The notes beneath the pieces were generated by a model, which saw only the letters and a program-made list of their open reading frames with translations, did no database searches and was not told the DNA's origin. From NCBI GenBank assembly GCA_019417045.1, contig DXWE01000007.1:439-25804 (forward strand): a stretch of 25,366 nucleotides of DNA, read 5' to 3'. Every line of letters begins with the position of its first letter. The first letter of the stretch is position 1. Position numbers and translations under genes: made by a program. Shown here piece after piece: positions 25,208-25,366 of the stretch. Origin of the DNA: Oscillospiraceae bacterium. GTDB lineage: Bacteria; Bacillota; Clostridia; Oscillospirales; Acutalibacteraceae.

Positions 25208-25366
25208 GTTCATTCTCCTCCTTTTTCTGATAGCGGGCCTGGGTCTGATGATAGTATCCCAACTGGAAAGCTCCCTGCTGGGGCAGGTTCAGACGGGTGG
25301 GGTATTGCGTCCCCAGCCTGGAAAACAGCTCGGTAAGCTGTTTGTCATAGACGACGGCTGTCTCTT
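25200..25366 (-). CDS. cas8c: Type I-C Cas8c (Csd1), C-terminal end only
   Basis: The last 54 codons of a gene entering from the right edge, ending at TGA 25202-25200. The tail reads RLNLPQQGAFQLGYYHQTQA then RYQKKEENEHV. A GxFxLGYYHQ-x-Q-Y pattern near the end is the hallmark of Csd1/Cas8c. The stop overlaps the start of cas7c by 8 bases, the usual arrangement in I-C operons (cas3-cas5-cas8c-cas7). Cas8c is the large subunit that recognises the PAM. Only this fragment is visible, so the state of the rest is unknown. Confidence 0.88.
   Translation of the reverse strand, partial: ETAVVYDKQLTELFSRLGTQYPTRLNLPQQGAFQLGYYHQTQARYQKKEENEHV

Overview
The window looks like a polysaccharide- or glycoconjugate-utilisation locus from a GC-rich member of the Clostridia (Firmicutes), probably gut-associated. 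The clues are strong AGGAGG-type ribosome sites with frequent GTG and TTG starts, consensus sigma-A promoters in AT-rich intergenic DNA, an LplB/YtcP-type sugar ABC transporter without its own ATPase, a tRNA gene that encodes its CCA end, and a type I-C cas fragment. The exact genus cannot be read from the sequence.

Left arm (1-9756, minus strand): three co-directional genes transcribed leftward from a promoter near 9860. In order of transcription they are (i) a LamG-like + GH5-like hydrolase with no visible signal peptide, (ii) its paralogue, which has a lipoprotein-type signal and a C-terminal carbohydrate-binding-like domain, and (iii) a very large membrane-anchored surface protein that runs off the left edge. 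The last has a central SGNH/GDSL hydrolase domain flanked by at least nine copies of the same ~150-residue beta-rich domain. This giant frame is open for 1783 codons.

Centre (9757-10115): an AT-rich divergent control region with two good sigma-A promoters facing away from each other. Each carries a copy of a 14-bp palindrome (TATAAACGTTTATA, or one mismatch from it) at or just after its start point. One repressor, perhaps of the LacI family and not encoded in this window, could switch both arms together.

Right arm (10116-23754, plus strand): a compact operon for intracellular catabolism and uptake. It runs class II aldolase, PfkB sugar kinase, FucI-type isomerase, D-tagatose/D-allulose 3-epimerase family protein, aldo/keto reductase, cytoplasmic GH2 beta-mannosidase-like enzyme, two ABC permeases, solute-binding lipoprotein, a strong hairpin, then a nucleoside-hydrolase-family protein. 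Inferred logic: surface enzymes deacylate and cut a glycan, the ABC system imports oligosaccharides, the GH2 enzyme trims them, and the released sugar is isomerised, epimerised, phosphorylated and cleaved to triose-level products. The combination of FucI, a 3-epimerase, PfkB and a GatY/Fba-type aldolase differs from the classical FucIKA route.

Right edge (23755-25366): an operon terminator, then a minus-strand tRNA-Ala(CGC) with a perfect-consensus promoter, a 15-bp inverted repeat exactly filling the space between its -10 box and the tRNA, and its own terminator. Beyond it lie the 3' end of cas8c and a frameshifted cas7c (type I-C). No cas4-cas1-cas2 follows, so this cas locus looks truncated or decaying.
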